Below are positions 1 to 11,859 of a DNA stretch of 64,000 nt, piece by piece (the stretch's first letter is position 1; each line of letters starts with the position of its first letter). Under the pieces are notes generated by a model, which was not told where the DNA came from, searched no databases, and saw only the letters and a program-made list of their open reading frames with translations. The position numbers were made by a program, and so were the translations under genes. Origin of the DNA: Hypomyces perniciosus (taxonomy: Eukaryota; Ascomycota; Sordariomycetes; Hypocreales; Hypocreaceae); the NCBI GenBank assembly GCA_008477525.1, contig SPDT01000010.1:2666001-2730000 (forward strand), read 5' to 3'.

Positions 1-1801
1 TAATCCCTATATTTATACTAATATTATAAAAAGTATAAATAATAAAAACCTATTTACTATAAGAACTAGCATTTTAATCTTAAACTTAAAAATATCGATT
101 GATAGAATAATTAATAAAGCTTATAAAATATTAAATATAGTAAATATTATAATATAAATGCTTTAAAATTTAATTATTTAATAACAGCTTAAAAGCATTT
201 AAAGTAATTTAAAGGTAATAATATAAAACTTTTAAATCTATAGTAATTAAATATATTACTAGAAATAACTTTTCTATTTATTAATAAATAAAGTAAAGAT
301 ATAAGTTATATATTAAATATACTTTTTTAAATTAAAGGGATACTTAAAATAAACAAAAACGCTAAACCTCTTTAACTATATATCCTAATAGCTGTAAATG
401 TTTGTTAAGATTAATGCTTTTATTAAAGGTTATAATTTATATTTTTGAATAAAATTAAATAAATCTACTCTTTTAAAATTCCTAAAACTATTACTAGTAT
501 TATTTTAAGCTTAAAGTAATATTTTAATAAATTATATTATACTATTATTTAATTATAGCTCGTAAAGTTTAATTCATAAAACTATTTTATAGTAGTATAT
601 TATTTAATAGAAATATACTATTTTACTACTATTTATATATTTAATGTTAAAAAACTTACTAAGGGTTTAATTGTATATCCTTATACTTTATATAAAGCCT
701 TAAAAATAATTATGTTAACTTAAAGGATTTAATTTATATTTAAACTCTAAACGCAGCTATTTTAATCATTTAAAATTTACTTTAAATATTTTTGAACTTA
801 GTATTTAAAAATTAATAATTAGATGAAACAGTTAAATATAAAAGTAAAGGAGTATTTTAAGCAGTTAATAAATTTTTATTAAAATAATGTAATAAATTAA
901 TTATTATTTATAGAGTTTACTTAAAATAATTAAATATTTAAAATAATAAAAACTTTATTGTTTTTAATAAATTATAGTTTTTACCTGTACTTAAAAGTTA
1001 AGCCTTTAAACCCTTATCTACTAAACCTATTTATTACTTAAAAGAGGAGTTTCTATAAAGTAAATATATAGTTAAGCGTTTTTAATAAATTTTAAATTAA
1101 CTAAAAGCCTTTATAGTATAGTTAATTGCTTAATATAAAGCTGCAGTTAATATATTAAAAGAGGATTTATATTAATTAATTGTTAATAAAAAGTATAGTT
1201 AAAGATTAAATACTTTAAAATAAACCGCGTAATAAAAAAAGAGATAATGAATAAGTAACCTTATATAAAATCTTTAATATATACCTTTAAGTTTATTAAC
1301 TTAAACTCTTTAACTGTAATTGCATTTTCCCTATATTTTATAACTCGCTTTTTAAACTATTAGCAGTTAATAAAATAGGCTAATAGATATATTTGCTAGG
1401 ATAAAATACTATTAACAAATAAAAAAAAATATATATATATAAAGATTGATTTTTAAAAAAGATAATAAGATAAATAAAGTAATAGAAAAATAGGAATTTA
1501 AGAAAATCTTTAACTATTATAATAAAGATAGCCTATACTATTATATAGCTTAGAAATACTATATACTACACTAGTAACCCGCGAAAAACCTAAAAGGGCA
1601 AAATACTGCTATTTTAAAATATTATATAAAAAACCCTAATAAGCTTAGCCTGCCTGCCTAAATTAAAAAAGGGAAAATAACTAATTAGCTAGACCTGCAA
1701 TACAGTAGCTGCTTATAATAGAATTAAGATAATAGGAGGATTAAAATATATATAGTTTTAAAATAGCTATTTAAAGGTAAATAGAGTTTAAAAGGGGGTA
1801 C
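1..1801 (+). mobile_element. 3' internal part of a RIP-mutated Ty3/Gypsy retrotransposon
   Basis: The block is AT-rich and stop-filled, but around 790-1030 the plus strand still reads like the C-terminal half of a Gypsy integrase: an HP-x-TDGQTER-type motif followed by a stretch resembling the usual ANN/FF-NYG region. A purine run (about 1790-1799) directly precedes the LTR at 1802, as expected for a polypurine tract. The same sequence recurs in the same orientation at about 11860-13734. No intact reading frame survives. The 5' part of the element lies outside the window. Confidence 0.75.
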
Positions 1802-1963
1802 TATTATAGTATTAAACCTGCCCTCTAATACTTTATTAGTATTATATATATCCTTATATAATAACTTAGTCCTATCCCTTTAAACTATATTTTTATAGCT
1901 TTTTGCTTTATTTAAGGTATATTAAAGATATCACCTTAACCCGCTATTTTATATACTGTAATA
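1802..1963 (+). repeat. 162-bp LTR of the Gypsy element (copy 1, 3' LTR)
   Basis: This follows a polypurine run and aligns base for base, allowing C/T and G/A changes, with 13735-13896; both are 162 bp. TG...CA ends have become TA...TA by transitions. Length and position make it the 3' LTR of the preceding internal region. Confidence 0.75.
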
Positions 1964-2044
1964 TTAGCTTATATCTGCTTTATAAGCAGATAAAAGCTCC
2001 TTAGCGCTAATAAGCAGTAGGGCCCCGGCCTAATTAACCCAACA
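1963..2044 (-). repeat. Copia LTR fragment
   Basis: About 80 bp matches one end of the 266-bp Copia LTR found at 47356-47621, in the same (reverse) orientation, ending in the characteristic cccaaca. Only the LTR 5' portion is present. It sits between two opposed 162-bp LTRs and looks like a recombination or truncation remnant. Confidence 0.7.
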
Positions 2045-2083
2045 CTAAAGGTAATAGTGCAGTTACTATAAAAAAATATAAAC

Positions 2084-2245
2084 TATTATAATATATAAAA
2101 TAATAGGTTAAAGTAATATTTTTATTATCCCTTTAATAAAGTAAAAAGCTATAAAAATATAGTTTAAAGGTATAGAATTAAGTTATTATATAAGGATATA
2201 TATAATACTAATTAGTTACTAAAGGGTAGGTTTATTACTATAATA
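2084..2245 (-). repeat. 162-bp Gypsy LTR in inverted orientation
   Basis: This is the reverse complement of the 1802-1963 LTR, with the same length and only transition-type differences. There is no adjacent polypurine tract on its right, so it is probably a solo or truncated LTR. With 1802-1963 it forms a head-to-head pair around the Copia LTR fragment. Confidence 0.7.
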
Positions 2246-2639
2246 GCTTTACTATTAGGTTTAATACTTTTAAGGCTTTAAAAGTATTAATTCTTGTATA
2301 TAATTATATAAAGAATAATAGTAAAAAGCTTAAAGGGTTAAATACTATAAAGCTATAATTGCTATTAATATTGAACTTTAAGCTTAACAGAGTTTTAATA
2401 TATTAGCCTTGCTTTAACTTTATATTAAACTTAATAGTAATAGTATTAATATAAAGTTTTATTTCTACCCTTATAAAGATAATATTCTTTACTTTCTACT
2501 ATAGGTTTTTAAGTATATATATTCCTAAATTAAAAGAAGTATTACTTGCAGGGTTTAAAGCTATTGCAAGTAAAGGTTTAATATATTATTAATATATTAT
2601 TAATATATTAATAGTATTGGATATAAAACCGTTCATATA

Positions 2640-2891
2640 AAGTGCTAAGATTTAATATTATAAAAGGGAAGTTATTTATAATGCTTATTATAAGGACTAT
2701 ATTACATTTAAGGTAGGTAAAGTAGTAAATTTTTACTTAATTGTTATTATTAAAGATAAAAGAGAATTACTAACTTATATTAAAGTTTTTGCAGAACTTG
2801 GTTTTAGTGTTAGGCCTAACTCTAGGTCTAGCTAAAATAGGAAGGTTTTTAAATATACTAAAATCCTTGCCTTTTAACCCTCTTTTTAAGA
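2640..2891 (-). repeat. Partial inverted copy of the ~580-bp LTR
   Basis: This is the reverse complement of the first ~230 bp of the LTR at 2913-3491; shared landmarks include gttaggcctaac and the lysine-rich ccctcttttt end. The left boundary is blurred by mutation. Confidence 0.6.
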
Positions 2892-2912
2892 AAATTTAAA
2901 TGAATCCAATAA

Positions 2913-3491
2913 TATTAAAAAGGAGGGCTAAAAAGTAAGGATTTTAATATATTTAAATAACCTTTTATTTTAGCTACACCTAGAGTTAGGCCTAATAATA
3001 AAACCAAGTTCTGCAGGAACTCTAATATAAATTAAGAATTCTCTTTTATTTTTAATAATAACAATTAAGCTAGGACTAGCTACCCTACCTACCTTAAACT
3101 TAATATAATACTTATAATAAACATTCTAAGAAATGTAACTAAACTAGTTTTCTGTTTATATAGCTGTAAATTAATTTAAGCGATTTTATAGATAAATAGA
3201 TTTTATAGACAATAAAAAGATAGCTATAACCTTGATTCTACTATTATATACCTATTATTAAATTAAAAGATTATTATAAAAAATGAAGTATTATTTTATA
3301 ATTACTTTTATAATATAGCTTTATTTTATTAAATGTTTGATAGCTTTTTAACTAGTAAATTAAATATAATTTAATTATTTATATTATTATTTACCTAGTA
3401 AACTCTCAGTTATTTCTTTATTCCTGTACTGTATATAGCTTCTTAAAAGTTATATATTACTAAAGTCCTATATAACTTTATTATTTTAATA
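2913..3491 (+). repeat. RIP-mutated copy of the ~580-bp LTR
   Basis: This 579-bp segment aligns end to end with the well-preserved solo LTR at 39452-40032, with most G/C positions changed to A/T. No target-site duplication is visible. It faces away from the partial copy at 2640-2891, giving a near-palindrome. Confidence 0.75.
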
Positions 3492-6400
3492 GGTTATAAG
3501 CTTAATAGAGTTTTCCTTAAATCTTTATTAATAAGCTTTCTTTAATAGTTATAGTATTTCCTATAAAACTATTATAGTACTTATAGTAGGTTTTTATAGT
3601 ATTTATTTTAATATTTATATAAATATTCTTAAGATTTTTAGCTATTCAAAGCTATTCCTAGACTTTTACTATAAATACTATTATAGTTATAGTAATACTA
3701 TTATTATTATTTTTACTATATATTATATAATATATTTTTTATTTTTATAAAATAAAGGTTTAATATTAGCAGTATAAGTTAATTTATTAAAGCTTTTAAC
3801 AGCTTTATTTCTTTTAATAAAGATAATAGGTCTTTCTAATAGTAAAAGAATTTATTTATTGAAATGTAAAATATAAAGTAAAAGCTTTAAATGTAAAAGG
3901 CTTTTATTGAAATAGTAAAGGTATAGTTAAAGGGTTAAAATACTATCATATTATAGTGATTTAATACTGTAATTAATTTAGTTACTATAATATAAAATCC
4001 TTGACCTTAAACCATTAATCTAATAAAAGTTAACTTATAGCCTTTAAATTAATATTAGTATAAACCTTTACTTTTATTCCTATATTAATTTAAGTTTTAT
4101 TTTTATTTATTTCTTAATTTTAAACTACTATTTTTACTTTAAATAAGAATTTTATTGAAAAGTATTAAAAAAAGTCTATAATCTTTTTAAAGGCTATAAA
4201 TTCATGGATTTTAATAATTGTAATTAATAAAAATCCTCTTTAAATATTATACTAAAGGCTATAAATTACTATACTTTTATAGAAAGCTTTATAATTATTA
4301 ATTCTTTATTTAATTTAAAATAAACTTTATTATTTATATTAATAGAGAATAATTTAACTATTATTTGTATTATATTTATTATTTAAATTTATAGCTTAAT
4401 AGAAATATTTCTTATATTTAAAAAATAATTTAATTACTTTAATATTTTATAAAAGCATTCCTTTTATAAAGAATATTAATTATTAAATTATAATAATTAT
4501 AGAAAATCTTTAATTAAATTAAATATTACTTTTAATAAATCTTTAATTAAATTAAATATTACTTTTAATAAATGATTAATTAAATTAATCATTATAAAAA
4601 TTAATCGTAATATATTAAATTCAATAAATTAATATTTAAATATTTTAAAAAAAAGATTTTTTATAAATTAAAAAAATTGAAAAAAGTATTAAAGTTAATA
4701 GAGCTATAAAGCTTTTTAAATCTTTTAAAAATTAATTAATATTTTGTAAATTTAAAAATCAAAAGTTGACTTTTAATTTTTAAAAAGAAAAACAATTAAA
4801 AAAGAATTTTAAAACTAAAAACTTAAAATAAGTATATTTTTATTAATATATATAATTTAATTTTTAAAAATATATAATTTGAAAAGATTAATAATATAGG
4901 TTTTTATTAAATGTATTATTAATTTAAATAATAATTATAACTTTTTATAAACTTTAAATATTAAAAAAAAAGGTTTTTTTAAACTTTTCAAATTTCTTAT
5001 TTAAAATAGTTTCTTATTTAATATTCAATTTATAGTTTATGTATTTAATTTTAAAAAATAGGTTATAAACTATAAATTTAATAATAATAAATTAAATATT
5101 ATTTATATTAATAACAGTTTTATGACTATTAAGGGAATGAATATAATTACATTTAATATTTTTAATAAAAGTAATAAATATAAAAAGATAATCCTATTAA
5201 ATATTTTCTTTTATTTATAGTTAAATGTAAAGTTTATAAATAGTTTAGAATACTATTAAATTAAAGAATATATTTAATATAATACTTTTTTTATGAAATC
5301 TATATAGTTAATATTCAACTATAAATTAAGTAAAAGTAAAGCTTTATATAATCTTTATAAATAAGTAAGTTTATATACTATATATAGCTAATAAAGCTAT
5401 TAAATCCTTTATAATATAGTTTGTTCTTTATAATTAAAGAATATACTATACGATATAGCTATATAAATAGCTATTAAGCTTATAGTATAATAAAGGTTTA
5501 AATGTTTATTATTAATAAAGAAAAGGCTAAGGAATATATAGTTATTTAGAAGCAATACCTTTAAAGAAACAATTAACTAAATCTAGTCTTAAACTTATAA
5601 AAAGGTTTTTTAAAGGCAAATATTATGGTATAGAAAGGCAGGTTAAGGCAAATATTATTGTTATACTATAAAGAGGAAGAAAGCTTTAAGGCTTTATAGA
5701 AAGCTATAGCTAGGAACGTGTTAAGGCCTAGTTATATAACTGGAGCTTATATAATAATGCATTAATATTGCATTATAGTTAATACTATAATAATACCCCC
5801 TTTCGTTATTATTTTATTTAGCTGCAAATAGCTATATTATTTATATAAATTAAAATTATAAGTAATTTATATTAATACTTTTAATATAAAGGTAAATAAG
5901 GTAAATTATATAGTTTTTAATATTAATAATATATAATTTAATTATAGACTTTAATGCAATATAGTCTTTAAGTAATACTTTATAGTTATTAGTTTCTGTT
6001 TAACTATTTCGTTTTTTCTTTTTTTATAATTCCTTTTAATACTTATTACAGTAAATTTAACTTTATTAATTATTTTTTACTTAAAGTATAATAAAATAGT
6101 TATTTTAAATTATAAAAGGGAGTTATATAAAGTTAAGAAATCTTTATATTTTCTAGCAGACTAATACTATAAGCTTATAACTATACTTTTATTATTATAT
6201 AAGTTTCATTTATTTATTATTTAGCTTTTTTATTTATTAATTAATTTTTATATTTTATATATTAATAAAGATCTTTTATTTAATAGTATAAATTAAGAAT
6301 ACCTTTTCTTATCCATTTATATTTTTTACACTTTTTTAAAGCTTCAATAATAGCTTTAATTATATAATAATATATTTAAATCGCTTAATAATAGTATTAA

Positions 6401-9400
6401 TATAAAATAACCTTTTTCTCTTTACTACAAAAAGCTATTATAAGTAATGATATAAACGATTTATCTTTAAGTAAAGGTTAAAATTATAATTAATAAAGAA
6501 AATAATATATCAATCGTTTTAAATATTCTATTATTTATGCTAAATTTAGCTAATAAAAGCTAATAAATCTCATTGTTTTAATAAACGTTAATAAAAGTTT
6601 ATAGATATCATTCTATATTTATATTAATTTCTTTAATTTAATGATTAATTTTAAAGTAAAAGCCTAATAATTATTTTAAAATAACTGTTAATTACTTTAA
6701 AGGTTATACTTAGAATTTTAATATCAATTATATACTATCGTTTAATATAATATTATTAAGTATACTTAAGCGTTTAAAGGTCTTATACTGCAGTAGCTGG
6801 AAAGGCTAGCTTTTTAATACTATTATAGAGAACATGAAATATATCTATATTTATAAAATCCTCTATAACTATATAGTTTTATGTAACTAGTATAGGAATA
6901 AAACTAGGAATTAAGGGAATAGTAATAGGTACTCCCTTTAAAATAGGGTTAAAGAGTAAGGGATTAATATTCTAAGAGCTAGGGATTATTTAATTTAAAA
7001 ATCTAGCTTTATTTCTCCCTTTAATTCCTTATTATCCTAACTTATAGTAAGCTTTAAGATTTAAAGTTTAGGAATTCTATCTTTATATACCTTTATAGTT
7101 AATAATTTAAAGACTATATATTTAATTAATATATAAATAAAATAAATATTACTATTTAAAACTGCTAGTAGTCTTTTAATTTTAGTTTTAACCGCTAATT
7201 TATAGCCTTTAGCCTTTTATTTTTAAAAAATAAAAACCTTGTAATAAAAGTTAATAATTTTATATTTTTATAGGTTAAGCTTATAATCGTTATTAAAGTT
7301 TAAGTTTTTATATAATTTTGAATAAAAGGTAAAGTCTTTATTAATAATAGCTATATAATTAATTAATTTAAAAAGTATAGTAATAATAAAATTCTAGAAA
7401 TATAGAAATAAATCAACTACTATAATAATAGCCTAAAGCCTATTTAATAAAACTTTAATAAAGTATTTTATTAAACTATTTTATTTATAAATATCAACGC
7501 TATTATAGGAATATATAATTCTTAAAGAAAAGAACTAGGTCTAAAGTTTTTAATTAATTTCCTTTCTATTATTATAATAAAATTCCTTAAAATACTAGTT
7601 ATACTGTATTTTAAGGCTATTTATAAAGCTTTATATAGTAGCTAAAGGGGTAAATTTACTATAATCTGTTAAAAGGAATAGCTATTTTTTTTTTTTTTTT
7701 TATCGATAATTAAAAGATTAATAAAGGCTTTATTATAAAGTACTAGCTTTATAAAGAAAGTCTTAGCTTTTAAATAATTTAAAGAGGCAAGTAGATTAGC
7801 AATTAAGTTTAAATTAATCCTTTTAATAGCTTTTCCTTTATTATATACTAGGTAATCGAATTTAGTTTTATTAATAGAATTAAAGTTAAAAACTCCGGTA
7901 ATTATTTTAATAATCTTCTTTAATACACTTAAATTAATATAACCTAGTTTTTTATATTATAGAAAGGCTAGCTTTAATAGCTTATAGCTAATACTATTTG
8001 TAATAGTATCTGCCTTTACTTTAATTAGCTTAATAACCTTTAGATTTTTAGTAATAAAAGATTCTTTAAATATATAGGGCCTGTCTTTTTTAAAGGTATC
8101 CTCTTTAAGCTTATTCCCTTTTATTTCTTTAGGCAATAAAGGTATATAGGGCCCCTATTCTTTTATTTAGTTTAAGGTTTCAGGGAATTTAAAGAAATCT
8201 TTTCCTTTAAGATTATTCTTTTTTATAAGCTTAAAACTAGATTTAGTTCATTGTTTTTTTAACGCTATTACTTTTAAAATAATTATATATTCTTTAGCCT
8301 TTTCTTTATTAATAGTAGGGATTTAAACCTTTATAAAGCTATAAACTCTATAGTTATTTATATAGCTATATAGTATAGTATATCCTTTAATAATAAAGAA
8401 AAAACTATATTTTAAAGGATTTAACAGCTTTATTAGCTATATAGTATTAGTAAAAAAAGTATTATATTAAATAAATCCTTTAATTTAATAATACCTTAAA
8501 CAACTTATAAGGTTAATATTTAATTATAGGTCAAAGAGGGTATTTAATAATATTATTCTTTTATAGTTATTATTTTTGTTAAAAATATTAAAAGTAGCTA
8601 TATTTATCCCTTTAAAGGTAATAGGGCCCCTATTAATATAAATAATACCTAGTTTCCTATTTTTAAGTTTATAGTCTATAAACGATTTTTTAAAATTAAT
8701 TATATAAACTATAGATTTAATATTATACAGTAGATTATCTTAAATAGGAAGTTTAAGGGGTTTAAAGGTTTTAAAAGACTTAAAAGATTTCAAAAACTTA
8801 AAACACTTAAAAAGATTTTTCCCTTTTTTAGTGTTTAAGGCTTAAAGAAGATTTTGATTATTTTTTAAGTTAATAATAGATTTAATAAAAGACTTTTTAA
8901 ATAGCTTTTTTAAGCTATACCATTTAATAATTAGATTGTATATACTAATAAAAATATAATACTCTTTAATGTATTTTTAGTTTTAATTTTATTTCTTTTA
9001 ATTTCTTGCCCTTTTAAAAAAATTAAAAGCTAGCTTTTAATTTTTAAATTTAAAAGGTATTAATTAATCTTTTAAAGATTTAAAAGGCTTTATTGCTTTA
9101 TTAACTTTATATATAAGAAAAAAAGGATTCTTAGTTTCTTTTAATTTATTTATTATAAAAAACTAAATATTAAAACCTTTAATTAATTGCCTAATAGCTC
9201 TATTAAATCTACCAGTTCCTTTAATTGTTTTAACCTATTAAAGAAAAGTCTTTTTTAAAGTATTCAAATATTAATTTATTTAATTCAATATATAATATTA
9301 ACCTTTAAAATAGCTAATTTAGTTAATAGCCTATTCACAGCAGTATTAAATTTAATTAAAGATCCTTTATAATTATTATAATTTAATAAATAAAATTCCT

Positions 9401-9960
9401 TATAAAGGGAATCTCTTTATAAAGTATTAAAGTAGCTATATTATCTCTGTAATATTAAAGATATTTCTTTTAGGCTTTTAATTTAAGTAATAAATATAGT
9501 ACAAATAGTTAATAAATGATTTTTAATTAATATAAATAATAGGGCCTATTTTAAATTAAATAAAGAATAAGCAATTATAGGATTTCTTATTAAAGTATAG
9601 TAATTTATAGCCTTGAATATAATACTTAAAGACTCTTTTTATTAATTAAAGTTAATAAAAGCTATTAGTTTATAGCTTTTTAGAAAACTATAGACTTTTT
9701 TTAATGCCTTTTTAATAACATTATTATTTAAAATAAAAATAATAGTTTAAATTTAAAAAATAAATAAAAATAAAACTTAAATTAATATCAAAATAAAGGT
9801 AAAAGCTTATATTTATATTAGTATAAAGGCTATCAAATTAATTTCTATTAAATTAGTAATTTTAAGTTAAAGACTTAATATAGCAGTAGTTAAACTAGCT
9901 AAAGTATTAAATAACTGCAATACAATAGTATTCTAACCCTTTAATTATACCTTTACTGTT
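3492..9960. repeat. AT-rich RIP-mutated block with inverted arms
   Basis: No gene survives here. Two long arms are reverse complements of each other: roughly 3880-5720 against 8060-9960 (for example 4030-4130 pairs with about 9750-9850, and 5400-5560 with about 8290-8430). These look like two oppositely oriented copies of one element. The middle, 5720-8060, has no partner that I could find. The right arm stops exactly at 9960, where the compact terminal-repeat unit begins. The family is unassigned. A T run of about 17 lies near 7685-7702. Confidence 0.55.
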
Positions 9961-10038
9961 TGATACACATAAATACTGCATCGTCCCTTTTCCTTCCTTC
10001 CTTCCTTTCTTCCCTCTTTATCTGCACTTTCCATATCA
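9961..10038 (+). repeat. Left 78-bp terminal repeat of the compact element
   Basis: It starts TGATACACATAA and ends CCATATCA, with a CCTT/CTTCC-rich core. It aligns with 10916-10992 apart from transitions and two small indels. Confidence 0.65.
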
Positions 10039-10412
10039 AATGGTAGCAATCTAGCGTTTTTCGATCGCAAGACCTTCATACATGCACCACACTGGCAACT
10101 ATACTGGCAACCACAAGCAACCATCTCGGCATTATTAGCCAACCAACCTGCTAACCAAACTGCCAAACCAAACCGCCAAACCAAACCGCGTTAATCCTGG
10201 TTTTTGCTGTTTCCCTCGCGAGACTACGCCGCTTCCAAAACGATCTACAGCTGTTCCTTTTACTAGGCTTTACAGCTATTTCTTTATTAAGCGACGTTCC
10301 TTTTATAATTTTCCTTAAATTCGATTCAATTCGATTCGCAATGATTCCAACTAATCAACTCAGCCAACACAAACAACAACGTCTAAAACAGCTATATCGT
10401 CTAGATCGTTAA

Positions 10413-10826
10413 CGCCGGACCTGTGGATCGTGTGGAACACTCTTTGGATCACGGAATCAACTATTTCATCATCTTCAGACCTTATGCCGACTAGAACAAC
10501 CAAGACGGCCAAGTCAACGTCCAACGGTTCAACGCGTCTATCCAGTTCAACGCGTCTATTCAGTTCAGCAGCCCCAGCCACAACAACGCGATACTGTTCA
10601 GCACGGATCAGAACACAGACACATTGTTGGCCCGGCAAAGACCCCAGTTCGGGGGCCCCGTCAACGCGTTCAAATACACGTTCCAGCTAGCCGGCCTAGC
10701 CAACCACCTAAAGTCCAAGTCACACAAGACTTAAGGGGTTATCGTGTATTAAGTCATCAAGTTCAGCAACGCGTTATGGCCCCTATTCCAAGACCAAGGC
10801 AGCAATATAAGGAGGAATTCGGTTAG
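10413..10826 (+). pseudogene. C2HC zinc-finger frame inside the compact element
   Basis: This frame is open from just after a TAA at 10410-10412 to a TAG at 10824-10826. The frame also contains an upstream ATG at 10341, so a single stop separates two parts (24 codons before, 137 after). At codons 3-25 the frame reads C-x2-C-x12-H-x4-C (first Cys at 10422), like the single fingers seen in fungal retroelement polyproteins. The remainder is rich in Gln, Arg, Pro and Val with repeated QRV motifs, suggesting a disordered basic tail. I infer a gag-like or captured polyprotein fragment; no enzyme motif is present. It has no start codon of its own after the stop. Confidence 0.4.
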
Positions 10827-10915
10827 GAATTCGGTTAGGAATATGGGCTTTATAATGGTTAAGGATAGTAAAGGAATCCGAGGACGCATTGTTTTTCAAC
10901 TAAGGCGGCGGCATT

Positions 10916-10992
10916 TAATATACATAAATAGTGTATCGTCCTTTTCCTTCCTCCCTTCCTTTCTTCCCTCTTTATCTGCACTTTATATATCA
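10916..10992 (+). repeat. Right 77-bp terminal repeat of the compact element
   Basis: Direct-orientation copy of 9961-10038, somewhat more transition-mutated at its ends. The TCGTCC and TTTATCTGCACTTT landmarks are shared. Confidence 0.65.
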
Positions 10993-11859
10993 TATTTTAA
11001 TTTATGTAGCTATATAAAAGGAATATTAATAATATACATAAAAAGTTATAAATAAATAAATTAATATAAATCTTTATATTAATATTAAAAATATAAATTT
11101 CAAATAATAAAACTAAAGTATTTTAATTTAATTATTATACATAATAGTATTAAAATAAACTTTGAAAAAATAGCTATAATTATAAATTAAAAAAGAGCTT
11201 TAAACCTTTATAAACTTTAATACTTTTTAAATTTTGCGAATTTTTATTACTAGTTTATTAAAGACTTTTTTAATATTTATAAATCTTTAAATAGCCTTTT
11301 TAAAAAAATATACTATAAAATTAAATAAAGTTTTATACTATATTTAACTATTTTAAAATTTAATTCATAACTGCCTTAATATTTACCTTTTTAATTATAA
11401 AACTTTTCTTTTTTACAATAAATACGTTAAATTAAATATTTATTAATATTTTTTTAATATAATCAAAATAATATTTTACAATAAGTAATTTATTTTTATT
11501 AAGGTATTTACTTATTAAATATAATTATAAAATTTAAAATAAAAAAACTGTTAAGTTTTATTAAATTATTAAAGAAATAATACTTTAAACTTTAAAATAT
11601 ATAAAATAGATTTAAGATTATTATATACTATAAAAATTTAAAATATTTTATAATTATTAAAGTATTAAATTAAAGATAAATCTATTAAATTAAACTTTTA
11701 TTTTAATATAATTTTTAAATTATTTACTAGTTTAAATTAAAAGCAGTAAAGTTTAATATATTAAATAAAATATTTAAAATATTTTCATAAAGTTAATTAA
11801 AATAATCATTCATTAAAAGAAAGCTTTACTTTTAAAACGCTACTTTAATCTTTATATTT
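10993..11859. repeat. AT-rich stretch without recognisable gene
   Basis: RIP-like composition. It directly precedes the second Gypsy copy and may be its upstream internal region, but no motif is readable. Confidence 0.4.

Larger units (their letters stand above)
9961..10992 (+). mobile_element. Compact terminal-direct-repeat element, probable TRIM/SMART-like LTR retroelement
   Basis: A 1032-bp unit is bounded by direct repeats of 78 bp (9961-10038) and 77 bp (10916-10992) that begin TGATAC (or a mutated form) and end ATATCA, with a long pyrimidine-rich centre. Two bases inside the left repeat is TGGTAGC (10041-10047), which matches the 3' end of fungal initiator tRNA-Met read as a primer-binding site. 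The interior has normal base composition, unlike its surroundings, and carries an open frame with a C2HC finger. A solo copy of the terminal repeat lies at 13223-13311 with a 5-bp duplication. These traits suit a non-autonomous LTR element with extremely short LTRs. No clean target duplication flanks this copy, and no clear polypurine tract is seen. Confidence 0.55.

Noticed and set aside
10430..10690. 86-codon Ser/Thr-rich plus-strand frame and the opposing 10360-10638 frame
   Set aside because: They overlap the zinc-finger frame in other registers and have no domain; the C2HC motif favours the 10413-10826 frame.
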